64,000 bases of DNA from Channa striata (Eukaryota; Chordata; Actinopteri; Anabantiformes; Channidae): contig CM065188.1 in the NCBI GenBank assembly GCA_033026295.1, positions 4,030,001 through 4,094,000 on the forward strand. The letters are read 5' to 3'. Position 1 is the stretch's first letter, and the number at the start of each line of letters is the position of its first letter. Shown here piece after piece: positions 47,590-59,879 of the stretch. Under the pieces are notes generated by a model. It saw nothing but the letters and a program-made list of their open reading frames with translations, was not told the origin of the DNA and made no database searches. The position numbers and the translations under genes were made by a program.

Positions 47590-47945
47590 GGTGACAGAAA
47601 CACACTTTCAGGACTGCAGCCTTAAAAGATCTCGCACTAAGCACGGTTGCCTTGTACCCTGCTGGAGAACGACTGTACCCCTGACACTTTCTTCCCACCT
47701 GAACTTGAGAACAGTCACAGCGTTGGAGTTCTGTACTGAGACCCGTTTAGCGATGTGTACGGTGTCCAAGTCAAACCGAACATTGCACGAGCCCACCTTT
47801 TTAAGCAGTCCAGAGCAAGGTGAGCTGACCCAAGCCTGAGCATGGAACCGAACGACAGTACTCGTCAAACGAACCCGGACTTTAGGGGTCAAACACGCTT
47901 GGGCACGGTGCTGATTGCCTGGTGTGAGCCCACTCCAAGTTTCTC
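47590..47945. mobile_element. DNA-transposon-like repeat, degenerate
   Basis: The block is rich in CpG and in the pattern GGAACCGAACGACAG, AACGAACCCGG and GCTTGGGCACGGTGC, ending CTGGTGTGAGCCCACTCC. These recall a non-autonomous DNA transposon group common in fish, whose ends use 'CGAACCGAGCC' and 'GGTGTGAGCGCAC' motifs. Frames open on both strands are not transposases. I could not find terminal repeats or target duplications. Confidence 0.4.
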
Positions 47946-47949
47946 CTGT

Positions 47950-49870
47950 AAAACACGCCGTTGTATAACATCTTTGTTCACCCCTGTGTCTACTACCTGC
48001 GCTTCTACTGCTTCTGATTCACTATTATTAAGGGTACAATCAGGGAAAAGTATTAGAAGAGGATAATGACAGGGCGGCTAAAGGCTTTCAAACATCAGAA
48101 GGTATCTACAATCAGAGTGGCAGCGACTGTGTTGTGACACTGGCAGAATAATGTCTTTTTAAAGTGCGAAACGCTTTCACTGTTGGTTTATGTTTATGTG
48201 TTGAATAAATGATTCAAATGCTCAAACCTGGATGTCGACAATAATGTTTGCCAAAGAAGCACTAATTAATCTATGTATATGCTTGCGTTATTTGCTGTTG
48301 TGTTGCCGTAATTGTTACTGACGTTTTACTCTCAACAGTCATAATGCCACATCTGCCTCAGCACTTGAGTGCTTCAATGCCCACTCTTTAAATTTGCTTC
48401 TCGAATGCTGCACTCAAAGTCAGCGCATGTGGATTTTAGAAGAATTTAACTAATAGCCGTTTTGACATCAACATCAGGTTCCTGGTAATGTGCATAGTGG
48501 CTCACTATCACACTGTGAAGAATCAACCCTTTCTCATTCCCATGTCCTCAACAGAGTCATTGTTAATATTCCACCTGTGCTGCTCTATAATAAGTCATAA
48601 TTTCTGTTGGAAAATGCCTATTTGCAAAGCACATGTGGTACCCACAATATAAAATCTAGCCATCGACTGGGTGCCTGGTGCTCAGCTTTAGCTTTCCCAG
48701 CTTGCACAGTCCACATAATCAGGCAAAATTTAAAATTTAAAGATTAAAATGACTGTCAAGTAGCATTTAGACCCTCAAAAAAAGCTTTTTGTGATGAGGA
48801 GGTTGGGGTAGCTGGGGTCACAAAACAAAGAACTTTCCCACAGGACACCAAAGTTCAACTTCATTCTGCAGATTAGTGCCGTCACTGTTCTCGCATCTAG
48901 TCATGTGACATGTTATGTTGAGAAATGACAGATTTTTTTACTGTATTAACCCTAAATATGTTAAATTACTGTGATGTTTTAGTGCCTAACCCCAAACCGA
49001 AGGACTGTGTTAGACTGAGTGTTTAGACTCAAAAATGAACACAAACTGGCAACCATTTTGGTGCAATTATAAGCAATAATATCCACCATTTTGTTGCCTG
49101 GCACCAAAAGAAGTGCAATATCAACAGACGCCTGCTTCCCTGTGTGGTGCCACTATTTTTACAAGGAGTAGGGATAGGGACAGACGAGCTGCTTTATGTA
49201 AAAACTGCATGGTTAATATTTTGACATATAATTTAACAATTTTTTAATATTAGGAGGTAAGTTGTGTGGGAACAATTTACTGCTGCAGCTGAGCGGCACT
49301 TTCTTTGTAAAGAAAGTCATTTTTATGAGACAGGGTTGGACAGACGTTTAGTGTAAATCCTTTGTTAGTACACAAAAATGAATTAGTCGTACTTGGACAA
49401 AGTCATGTTTTAAAGAAACAGCAGATCCTCTTCTCACTGTGGACTTACAGAATGTCATCTTATTGCTCCCTTTTCCCCCATCATAATTACTGTGGCAAAT
49501 TTAAAGGGCTTTGTTACTTTAACATGGGGACATATGCTGAAAAGACTGATGATGTTTCACGCCACTGCTAGATGTCATTTAGCAAAAAACTATGGATTGT
49601 AATGAACTGCTTCGCAAACAATTATGGGGAGGGCTGTCTGGAAATATTGATTACCACACTTAGGGAAAGCTACTATGGGAACAAAATGCCAATTACTTAT
49701 TTGTTCTCCAAACACACTGTTGCAAAATAGAAGTAATGTTAATTTAAAAGGTAGTGACATCACTCACTGCTATCTAAAAATCACGAAGATATTCCCTATT
49801 TGCCATTGGGATCTTCAGAAATCGGCAGATTCTGCCGCACTGCACTGTGTACACCACCAAGCCCAGTTTC
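47950..49870. other. Non-coding stretch
   Basis: No gene recognised. A perfect inverted repeat (ACTTTCTTT/AAAGAAAGT around GT) lies at 49298-49317. The segment 48990-49150 (GTGCCTAACCCCAAACCG and following) is reminiscent of dispersed fish repeats, but I cannot assign it. Confidence 0.5.
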
Positions 49871-49876
49871 TCTGTA

Positions 49877-50065
49877 GGAATTTTGTTTATTTATTTATGG
49901 GACATTGCACATTAATGATGTTGGCAACAGCAGTGTAAATGTTCCAAGGTTAGCTCCGCAGCTAATTTATACCCGTTGTCGTGACCTAACTAAAAATGAC
50001 AAATGATAAAAAAGCATTTAACAATACAGTCAGACAAGCATAAAACACTACAAACAAGTTAATCT
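49877..50065. mobile_element. Common teleost interspersed repeat, degenerate
   Basis: The order TTTTGTTTATTTATTTATGG, GACATTGCACATTAATGATG, TTGGCAACAGCAGTGTAAAT, GGTTAGCTCCGCAGCTAATT, then an A-rich tail (AACAATACAGTCAGACAAGC), matches a fish repeat I recall as 'TTTATTTAATAGGGACATTGCACATTAATGAACATGGCAAC...TTAGCTAGCTAATTT'. The tail suggests a retroelement 3' end. Class not established. Confidence 0.55.
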
Positions 50066-50069
50066 ATCA

Positions 50070-50560
50070 CAACATCAGAGCATGATGTTTATTTTAGATG
50101 ATTTTGCAAGAAAACTTGCCAAAGAGTCCTCTACATCTTTTCACTTTCAGGGTAGCAGGGGAACTGATGGAAGGCAAAACTATTTGATAAAAACAACTAA
50201 TAAAATTGAATTAATTTTACATGTATGGTCACACACTTGTTTGTTTTATCTACATTGCACCTGCACAAGAACAAATTTTGTCTGTCTCATGTGTTTCCTC
50301 CTCACCACAACTCCACACACCTGCCCTGTAGTTAAAACAGAGCGCGCGTTTGCAACATACTGCGATAGGTGTGCAGATGTGGCTCGCCAGCTCCTGCCAA
50401 ATTATAAAAACACAACGTAAACCTTTCTCCTATATGTATAAATAGCATGTGCCTCAAACACAGAACAATGTTTCAGAGAAAATTAATCATTCCCCCCGAA
50501 CCACTGAAGAAGAAAAGTAGGGATGGAAAGAAGAAAGGGCTCGAAAAGGAGCCGATGAGC
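50070..50560. other. Non-coding stretch
   Basis: A 112-codon plus frame at 50082-50420 is open but looks like chance (AT-rich, no domain). Confidence 0.5.
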
Positions 50561-50569
50561 ACATTGGAG

Positions 50570-51060
50570 ACTGTCTTTGTGGCTTTAGATGTTATATATT
50601 AATTCTCTAAGGGGCCTTGGGGGATCCCGGGTTCCCATGTTAATTGATATCCCCATTAAAGAGATAAGTAGGCTCAAGGAGGAAGAAAGGGCCAGAGAGC
50701 AGAGAAGTTACTGCAGGGTGGAGTCCAAACCAGAGAACAGAGAGGGAGGAGGGGGAGGAGGAAGCCAGTGGGGTGAGAGAAGAGCGTGCAGGGGAAATAA
50801 TCCCCCGGGAGATGACCACAAGTGTTTGAGAGTTAGTTTTAGGGATAGGTGTGCAAACGTCTCAGCAAACGTCTGCGTAAACGCTCTGTCGTATCTGTGA
50901 GAGAGAAGGCCGCACAGGGAATCGGTGCTCATTGGCTGACAGAGCTGCTCTCACCTAGTCTGTGATGAGTCACAGTTCGCAGAGCCGTTAATTACGCCGA
51001 TGGCTGAATCAAAACTCAGAGAGCGAGAGCAGCTGTCTGCGCATTTACATATCACACAGC
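50570..51060. promoter_or_regulatory. Candidate conserved non-coding blocks (two cores)
   Basis: Core 1 (50570-50665) has ATATTAATTCTC, the palindromes GGGATCCC and CCCGGG, and TGTTAATTGATATCC. Core 2 (50920-51060) has CTCATTGGCTG (CCAAT box), GTGATGAGTCACAG (AP-1/Maf-type TGAGTCA), GTTAATTACGCCG and GCATTTACATATC (POU-like). A purine-rich tract at 50660-50790 separates them. The motif density suggests enhancers. There is no alignment. Confidence 0.35.
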
Positions 51061-51064
51061 CTAC

Positions 51065-54000
51065 ACGGAGAGGAAGGGGGAAGCACGGAAGATAGCGTGG
51101 AGAAAGGTAGAGAGGGACTCAGGGAGAGAGGACGCAAATGAATGCAGGGAAAGAAAAAGGAAAGTAGGAAAAAGAGAGACTTAAAAAATTGTGGGGAGAA
51201 AATGAAAGGTTACAATCAGGACAGGGGGAAAAGCTGCTAAAGGGAGCAGACATTAGAGAAAAATGCAGCGATGATCATCTCCTCTTTATTTTTGTTTCCA
51301 AGTCTTTCCCAAGTTCTTTTTTTAGAAGTCACAGAGGTAGTTTTGGCATTCAAACGCATCCTGTTATTTTAAACTATATATAATATATTATGTGTAACAT
51401 ATTTACAGATTTTACTTTACCTTCTTGCATACACCCGTTGAAAATTTTTACCACTTCTGATGAAAGAACAGGTACAGTAGCAGTAGTTGAACTTGTAATA
51501 TTTTGTTGAATTAAGCTTACTGTTAAATTCGTTCCCCTTACACTAAAATTGCATGCAACTTAACATACACCTAATATAATATATTCCACATTCAGCTACT
51601 ATTGCTGTTCTTTGATCATCAGAAGTAACTAAGGGGTGTATAAAAAAGTTAAAACAACATAATGAAATTCAGATTAGTCCAAATGTTTGCATCCCCTTTG
51701 ATAAATAATTTAAATGTAATTAGTTTCTGATACTCTAGTTAATAGTGCATTAAATATGATGTTAATGACAGTTTTACTTTTTTTCTATTTTTAAAATGAA
51801 TTAACTAGCATAAATGCATTGTTACAGCTTCACTGTAACGTAAAAACAGGGTTTTAGCACAGGGCCTTAAAAGACTAACTGGCACATTTGTATGTGGTTT
51901 CCTGCATCCTGCCTTCCATTTCCATTTTGTCAAAACCAATAATGAAATAATTTTCCTGTATTTTATTTTTTCACTGCATTCCTAAAACTGACAGCCTGGA
52001 GGCCGACACTGGCCAGAATAAGCCTTTCTTTGATTTCGGAGTCACAAACAAGGCGAGCCATTAGCATACAGCTGCCAACAGGCTACCTGCAGCTGCACTT
52101 AAAGCCTTTACTTTCCGTCCAAAAATAAAACTGCAAAACAACACAAGAAACAAACAAGTGGCTGCTTCGCATTGGTCGCATTTGAGTAGAACCTGCCTTG
52201 AAACAAGTGGCTGTCATCATAAAAACACCAACACAAACAGCATGATTTTATTCGAAGCCACCAGCTTTAAATGCATTGTTACAGTTTTTTTAATGTACAG
52301 ATTTCTGATCATAACCACAGCCTAGTGTCATTTTTCTCAACATGTCAGTGGAGTAGTAGTAGTAAAAAGAGACTTTTCTACAAATCAATCCACAGCTGAC
52401 GCATCGTGACGTTTAAAACAAACCTTCTAACGGAGCAAAGTTGGATAAAGAAAGGTAGAAAATAATTTTAAAAAAGGCCATAAAGAAGGTGCAGGACCAG
52501 TAAATCACATTCTTATATTTCACATGTTTTGAAGTCGAGCCGTGAGTCACTGACTCCGGTTGTGATTTGCCTCTGGGAACAAACTTAATTGAGGTGATTT
52601 CCAAACTCCATCTGAAATGTAAAATGCAGTCTCTTTGAACACTTTAAAATCAAGTGTACGATGTGCTCTCTTCAGGCAGACTAGGTCACTGCTTTTAGGC
52701 CAAAGTGTTTACTGGGCGTGAGGGGAAGGCAGATGAGACGACTGTGTCAATCACAAAGACCTCGTTCATGACAAGCAGGTGGCTGTGATGGTGGTGGTGG
52801 TGAGCCTCTAGTGAACAGTCTCTCTCAGTCTCTTAGTCATCACAGAAACTGCACTCAGCTGAGTTAGACAGAAAGAAAAGGCTGCATCTCGGTGTTAAAA
52901 GACTCGAGCCCTTGAAACCTAATTTATGTTTTCTTGCAACAGATTTAGTGTTTCTTAAAGACCGTGCAACAAGAAAAATGATGAATAATCACATACGTTC
53001 GTAGTGTTCATACTTAATATTTTTTCAACTTTTAGGTCAGTCAGGTTACATAATTTCCTTCGATAGTGATGGCGATAACAGGATGGTTCCTCGGACAAAC
53101 CTCTGAATGTGGGATCTGTTGCAATCGCACATTTGATTGATCCGTTGGGAATTCGTTGATAGGAAATTGGACATGTAAAAGCTCTTGAACATACCAAAAC
53201 CTGCATAACTGAGAATCTCTGCAGACATTCAGGTCCTGAGAACGGTGTCACGTAGACATTTGCCCTGCATTAAAAGACGCAGCCCCCAGCACCAGCACCA
53301 TGGGGGACTCCACCAAAGCGACAAAGTGTCCCGAGGAAAAACGTGTTGGATGTGGATCGTGCTTTGCTACTGAATTACTTGTCATGACCAAAGATCCAAC
53401 TGTTGCCACAGGGATTGTGTGTTTCAAAGCTGTAAAATGCCAGTGAATATTACAAACAATTGTCTTGTGTTGTTTTTTATTGTCTCACTTGAAACGGCAT
53501 ACCAACTGGTCTCTATGACTTGATGCAATCCCTTTTATCATTGATAAAAATCAACGATCCAGCTACATGCACACAACCTAGTTCAAAATGAAAAAAAAGA
53601 TAATGATAAAAAAATTTTTTAAATAATTTAATAAAAGATACACAAACCTAATGTGGTTTCTTTCAAATTCTCACACTTTTATGTACATTAAACAGAGATA
53701 TAGTTATATACTGTACAGCAGAACCGATGCACAGTTGAGGATAAATACTTTCGAATAAGTAAAAGTAGTCATAGACATTAATAGATTCTCAGCCCCTAAC
53801 ATCCTCCGTGACATCAGGTCAATCAGCCAAGAATAATACGCATACTAAATTTATCTAAGATTAATTCACACTTCTCTGTCAAGTGGATGGACCTTTATGT
53901 TCCTTTTGCTTAAAACTATAATGGAGTTTAAGAACATGTAACATAATAAACTGTGGAAAAACATTTCAGAAAAGTTGTAGTTTATACAAAAGTACATACA

Positions 54001-54120
54001 CTAGGCTGGAAAATTGCTTAGTTTCAAACTTTTCTTGTTACACCTATGACAACAGCAATGAAAAAGAAACTAAATTTTTACATTTTATTTGCTTTATTGC
54101 ACAATTTTGCATGATGTAAA
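51065..54120. other. Non-coding stretch
   Basis: Purine-rich at 51065-51250, then AT-rich unique sequence. The segment 52000-52110 (CCATTAGCATACAGCTGCC and following) looks conserved-like. No gene or clear repeat. Confidence 0.5.
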
Positions 54121-54133
54121 AATCATAGGCCTC

Positions 54134-54184
54134 AGCGCCGCTTGACCCTAAACCAGGATAAGTAGTTTGTAAAATGGAGGGATG
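54134..54184 (+). mobile_element. Teleost LINE/SINE 3' tail fragment
   Basis: GCCGCTTGACCCTAAACCAG then GATAAGTAGTTTGTAAAATG and GAGGGATGA. This is the same tail family as 14537-14610, in the opposite orientation ('...ACCCTGAACAGGATAAGCGG...AAAATGGATGGATG'). Confidence 0.6.
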
Positions 54185-54189
54185 AAAAC

Positions 54190-55370
54190 TGGAGGAACAT
54201 TGATACAATTCATGAGCTTCAGAAATGTGGGTATGTTTTTTATTTTTTATTTTATAGAGCAGGGCTAAGTGTTTCCCCTTCCTTTCTAGCATTTATATTA
54301 TGATAGGCTAATTTCCTCTTGGCATCAACCTTTAACTCAGAAGCACTAGAATACTATTGATTTTTTCATCTCACTCTTAGGAGGATAAGTAAGCACATTC
54401 CTTTCACACGATATCAAAGTTACCACTCTGATCCGTTATGCATTCCGTATCATCAGTTGATGTTTTTACTGCATCGTAATCCCGTATTGTGCCTTTCCAG
54501 AACCAGGACAGTTGAGGTGTGATGGGTTGAAGCCCCTTAATAAATAAATATTAATGCAAACTTATTAAAATTGCAAAAATAGGAGTAACCTGCACGACAG
54601 CATGATGATATTAATAACGGTCATCAGGAGCTTTTCTCTTCCATCTCGTTTATTTTTCTTTAGTTTTTTAAACATCATCAGTAAATTTGAAAAGGACTGG
54701 TATAATAATAATAATAATAATAAAATGCACATATTTTGTTGACAATTCTTAAAAAGAGTAAATGAATTGCTAAATCACCATTAAGTTGGATGATTGAATG
54801 ATAACCATGAACACAAAAACATTTGCTTTGGTTTTACTTGGAATACAAGTTTATTGTTAGCTGGAATAGGGACAAACCCTTATCATTTTTAGAAATTGCA
54901 CTCCCCAATCTAAATGTTTTGTGTTTCTTTGTTTTTTCAACAGATGCTCCATCTGTTCCAGTTTGCTTTTCAGCTCTTTGAAACCGGACTGCTGATGTAA
55001 ACCCTTTTGCAAATGATATGCAAACACAGTCCATGAACTACAATCAGGATTTGCTTGTTTTTGCAGACATTGTAGTTTTGCATTTATTTTCTGGCTGATG
55101 ATTTACATTTACACAAGTCTGTTGTTATTCAGACATGTATATTGTAAATTATTCATGATGAATGGTTAAAGGTTGCGGTAATTCATTAAGAGTGGCATTT
55201 TTTGTTGAGTTTGAGCCTACATCATGCAAGATGAAGTAATTAACACTTGCATCTTAGGGCGACTTGTCAGAAGTCAGTTTAACAGACCTTTGGAGGAGCA
55301 GCAAAGCCCGGAAGAAGCCAGAAAAGGAAGAGCAATTGTTACACACATTTAAGGTGTAGTGAAACTGTTG
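54190..55370. other. Non-coding stretch
   Basis: AT-rich sequence with an (ATA)n tract at 54700-54722. No gene recognised. Confidence 0.5.
54700..54722. repeat. (TAA)n trinucleotide repeat
   Basis: About seven AAT/TAA units. Confidence 0.9.
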
Positions 55371-55379
55371 CTGTCTCAA

Positions 55380-56017
55380 GTGATTCCTAAAAAAATATGA
55401 GAAACACCAAGGGGACATACATGGCAATAACTGATACTGTGATCATCAGAATTGTTTTAAATGCCTTAAGCTTGGGGTTGCTCATTCCGTCTCTCTGCCC
55501 GACTCCTTCTCCAGAACCGGGCTGTTTAAGTGCCAGTAGAGCAGCAATACAAATGCAAGGCTTTACCACACAACACATTATAATCTGTACTTCCAATGAG
55601 TAGAGAAATAATGAACTCACAAAGACACTGTCTAAGCAAGAAACCAATGTGCAAACCAAAAGATTATTCCAGAAAATAATTTTAACTTGAAGAAAGCCAC
55701 AGGTTTAACTACTGCCAAAAAGCGCTCAACACAAAATAAAGTGTAAACTTTAAATCCCTGGAAAAACCTTCTGCTCATCCTTAAATATGTGTTAGGAGAC
55801 ATGAATATACCTATTCCTAAAGTATCATAGGGGCTGATAAAGTTTCAAAAATTGCCTCAACAAGAATGTAAAACTTCAAAGTGGTCTTATATGATATTAT
55901 CAAGATTGCGACAGCCACATTGGGTATCAGTCTCATGTTGTTGAGTAAAGGTTTGTCAAAAAAAGGGAAGTAATGTTCAGAGTAATGTTCATTCCAGCAG
56001 TCTATGGAAAAAAACAT
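55380..56017 (-). pseudogene. Class A GPCR pseudogene
   Basis: Three pieces in different minus-strand frames join in the order of a rhodopsin-like receptor. Piece 1 (56017-55817) is an N-terminal and TM1-2 region: LIPNVAVAILIISYKTTLK and FYILVEAIFETL. Piece 2 (about 55820-55660) carries the TM3/DRY-loop region: VYTLFCVERFLAVVKPVAFF, with VERFLAV replacing the usual DRY-type motif, then GIIFWFAHWFLA (TM4). Piece 3 (55659-55387) spans TM5 to TM6: FVSSLFLYSL, ALLALKQPGSGEG, then KLKAFKTILMITVSVIAMYV. At least two frameshifts (near 55820 and 55660) and in-frame stops break it, and TM7 is not recognisable. The loop and motif style fits a teleost-expanded chemosensory-like or orphan receptor group. 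I cannot name the subfamily. The gene is dead. Confidence 0.7.
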
Positions 56018-56019
56018 GA

Positions 56020-57470
56020 CTTAAAAACTAGTATGTAATAGATATTTTGTTTGTCAGTCAAACAAATACTAAATACCAAAACAAAATACTATATACATAG
56101 AAAAATGCTTAAAGTTATATAAAAGCTCCAGTGTCAAACTGACAAAATGAGCAAATTGTACAGATACAAGAAGTGAAATAATCATTTAATTGCCATAACT
56201 TAATTATCTTATGCCTCTGGATTATATGTGCTTTTGCTGTCTCTTCACAAATATTCTCCCAAAGACTGATACATTCTGCATTTCCATTATCCTGAAACCC
56301 AAGGTACACACAGCTGGTTTGGTATGTCAGCTATGCAAATACTTAAATGTATGGACCTTCACCTCTGATGTGACTGACGCTTGTATAGACAGGGAACAGA
56401 TTTATGTAATACGCAATTGGTTGCGTTAAAGAAACAAACAAACTTTATTAAAAGATCGTGAACGTGAGAAGAAAGTTTTGTTCTAAACCTCTTATGAAAC
56501 TAAGCAATTTTAACAAGCCTGCATCTTAATGATTTCTTTACTTTAGGAAGATGCCCACAGCTTGGAAGGTCTCCAAGGAGATGAAGCAGAACTATCGTTA
56601 CAGGAGTCAGCATCAGTCAGAAGTAAGTGGTGACATGTGTTGTGTTGAGTAAATAAGTTTTATTACAGAAAGCAGCAAACTGAATAATAGCTTCTTACCA
56701 CTCTCTTCTTCCTTTGTTATCAGTATATCCACGAATTTACATCATAATTAATCAAACCAAAAGTTTAAATGAAATTAAAACATATTAAGATCAGTTATTT
56801 ATCTGCAAGAAGGAAGAAACCAGCTGAGATGATTATCCTCTTTGGCTTGGCATGATCCTCATAGCTAATGTTCAACCGGCTTAAAAACATAAAAACGGTA
56901 TGTATAGCTGCTTCACTCAAACTGTTAAAGGACATTAAATATCCTGGATGCATAAAATCGCCTTGCTGACTTTTCTGGCACACGTGCAGTTGGTGCACTG
57001 GGACTGTGGACAGGCTCCGTAGAGGCAAATTTCTGAGGCTGACCTTCATGATTTTGAGAGGTGATCAAATTTGAATTAGTAATAGAGCGGTGGGAACACA
57101 GGCATGCATGAATTGGCCACAAGCATTTACCTTTCTTTAGGTAAGGAGGCTTTTGGAAATGCGTGTAAACATGCAGCAGACAGGTAATCTGATTTCTCCT
57201 CCAACTTGGACTTTTTTGAGAGGCCTGTCTCACAGATTGTAATGCACACTGACAGTAAATGCTGCTTTCTGACTTTCTTTTTGCAGTGTTTGTGTCACAG
57301 CAGAATGACAGAGGGAGAGAGGCAACGTGAGAGAGCAGAGACAGCTGAAAATACACAAAACAGAAATTTATTCATCACTATTTATTAATCACTTTGTCAT
57401 TAGAGATTGCATTTGAATTTGCACGTTTCTGGAGGCTAAAAAATCTGTAAAGATAAACCCACCTCTGTGT
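56020..57470. other. Non-coding stretch
   Basis: AT-rich sequence. No second GPCR copy or other gene seen. Confidence 0.5.
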
Positions 57471-57790
57471 TTAAAGGCCGAGTTCACCAAATTTCAGCGT
57501 TCCTTCTATGCCTTTGGTTTAGGGTATAGATGCACATGAATGCTTTTAAACTTCACTTTATTAATATTTATTAGCTAGCTGAACGAATCCTGCAGATGAC
57601 ATTGCCTGGAGGAGTTTTTCCATCATTAGGAGTTCAGATGATGTCATCTGGAGGAGCCCTGGAAAAGCAGTTTCACCATTATTACAAACTTCATAGTGTG
57701 AACAACAAGATGACATGATCTGAACTGAAGGATTCTGCAAGTGATGTCATCTGGAGGCAGATGCATATTATATTATTATAAGTGAAGTCA
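57471..57790. mobile_element. Interspersed repeat with GATGTCATCTGGAGG units
   Basis: It begins with TTAAAGGCCGAGTTCACCAAA, matching the 'TTAAAGGGCCAGTTCACCC' start of a fish repeat. The phrase GATGTCATCTGGAGG occurs at about 57640-57654 and 57743-57757, with a diverged copy GATGACATTGCCTGGAGG near 57594-57611, each following a CTGAACGAATCC/GAACTGAAGGATTC-type segment. So the body is a short, diverged tandem array. Probably a non-autonomous DNA element. Terminal repeats not identified. Confidence 0.5.
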
Positions 57791-59285
57791 AAGGGGAGTT
57801 TAAGTTCCTTTAAATTCCATGAGCATAAATACCTGAGTGTAAATTGTCCAACAGTAATTCGCTGAGGCGTGGTCTGCATCGGCCACTAACAAACGCTGTT
57901 TCTCTCTTCCAGGAGCATCTGTAGCAGATCATTTCACATTTGCATGTCTGACATTTGTGTGAAAGTCGGCGCATCAATAAGTGGACTGAACTCTGGTAAC
58001 AAAACTTTAGATGAGCAATTCGAGCATTCCCAACATTTACTAAACACTCACTTGTTTGGCTTAATAGATGAACAAAACCTTTGAGCCTTTCAATAAGATA
58101 ACTTTCTTTTTTAAGGCCTCAGTGATCACACTGATAGAGGAAAGTCTTGCAGCCGTTTTGAGATGGAGGAGAAAGCGGACAAGCACGTGGTAATAACAAA
58201 TGTAGGGGCTCGGTCTCTAGAGATTAATGTTTTCGTAAGTGTGAAAATGAGTGATCACAATTTAAGGAATGCAATTAATCAATGCAGCAAGGGTTATTGA
58301 AATAATGAAATTGATGAAACTATTGTTAATCATTTCTCTGTCCTCACTGCCAGAGCAGAAATGTTTCAAAGCTCTTGGAATAATAAGCCAAAGACAAAGG
58401 TATGGAGGGAAAAAACAAACAGTCGTAATAATAAATGGAACAAAATGCTGAAAACCTTTGCATCAAAAATCCTTGTTACTGTGTAGTAGTACTTTATGAT
58501 ATATCGTATATAAAGTATATGCAAAAAATCAATCAAGATATGTCCAGGTGGGAAGCACATTTACTATTAGGTATATGAGCAGTATTAATGCCACATGGGA
58601 GGAGACATGATCTAGATTATGAATCTATTTTGTTACACGGTACATTACATTTAAAGCTTGTTAGTGGTTTGCCCAGCTGGTAGGCCATGGCTTTTTCGAT
58701 TTGGCAACAAAAGAGCTTTGAACAGAGTCGTGTTTCCAGCCCACTGTGTTTGCAGTAACAATAAACCATGACTAAAATGAAGTCTGTTACTGAAATAAGT
58801 GCGATGACACATAAATCATCTTTCTATCCTTTGCTTTGCCTTGGTAACCATGTTGCTATTCTATTGTTTAATTTACTGTCAAATGATAAATGATCATATC
58901 ATGGGTGATGTGTGAAAACCGTATCTGATACTGTTGGTTGTTAGATTATTGCTAAAAGAAACTGTTGAAAAGGGGAAAAGGATGCAAAGAGCAATCTTTG
59001 CATATCACAGTCGTAAATTCACCCCAGCCTCCTCCTGAAGAGGTTTTACTGAAGCTACAACACAAGAAGTCCTTCAAATGAACATTTTACATCATTGCAA
59101 CATATTCCAAGTGTTTTCTGGACTGACCCGTATGATGTAGTTTGAATCAGGAGAGACACAATTGAAAGAGAAACTTGTGAAGTGTGGAAATTTAGGTTTA
59201 TGTACGTACTGTGTAGAAATATGAGGAGAGCTTTTGGAAATGAAAGGGGATTTCAGGCCGTGAGCAAAAGTCAACTATCCACCTA
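57790..59285. other. Non-coding stretch
   Basis: AT-rich unique sequence with no supported feature. Confidence 0.5.
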
Positions 59286-59289
59286 AACT

Positions 59290-59870
59290 TCTTGTCCACG
59301 CTGACTTTGTTGCTGTTAAGGATCGAGTCACATCTTTCTTTGCTCGTTCATCTCGTTCTCCCATGTGCCTTTCCAGTATTTTCAGTCTCCAGCCTTGGTG
59401 GGTCTGCTCATGTTATTACCTGCCACTGTGCTCAGTGGAGAACATCCTGTTTATTCTCCTGGATTCAACTTCTGTGGTGTATCTCTTCAGTCAGGTAGCC
59501 AGGGCTGCCAGCCTTGCTTGGCAGTTTCCAGGGCCTCACGTATGGTCAAGGTGTTGTACTTCTTGGGTAGGTCATCATGGCTCGTAATGCTGCGTTCACG
59601 TCCTGTAGCAGACTTTAAACGAAGGTACTTCACTTATTCTTGGTGACCGGCCTCGGGGGTCCCAGGTGTCCATCTTAGTTATGATCTTCAATCTGAGGTC
59701 AGCAGCTCCTGCATTAAGCTCTGTTATTATTGGAGCTTTGAAGCCAATCTCTGATTGTGGGGAGGATGAGGATAATATCTCCCCGCTGACCTGTCGCCCT
59801 GGATCCCCCTTGCCGTAGTATTTGTGCTGTCCATGTCTCGCTCTTGTTCCAGTACCCCACTATATATAAT
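59290..59870 (-). pseudogene. Degenerate non-LTR retrotransposon ORF (upstream of RT)
   Basis: On minus, frames interrupted by stops and shifts read like the region before the reverse-transcriptase core of a LINE: AADLRLKIITKMDTWDPRGR (about 59700), LAALAT*LKRYTTEVESRRI, then NRMFSTEHSGR and later RLKILERHMGERD. The R/E/T-rich 'RYTxExExRRINRxFSTE' signature is one I know from fish LINE proteins, preceded by 'ALETAKQRLQALA' (here partly seen as LETAKQGWQPW). The copy is truncated at both ends and inactive. Confidence 0.6.
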
Positions 59871-59879
59871 TCATATCTT

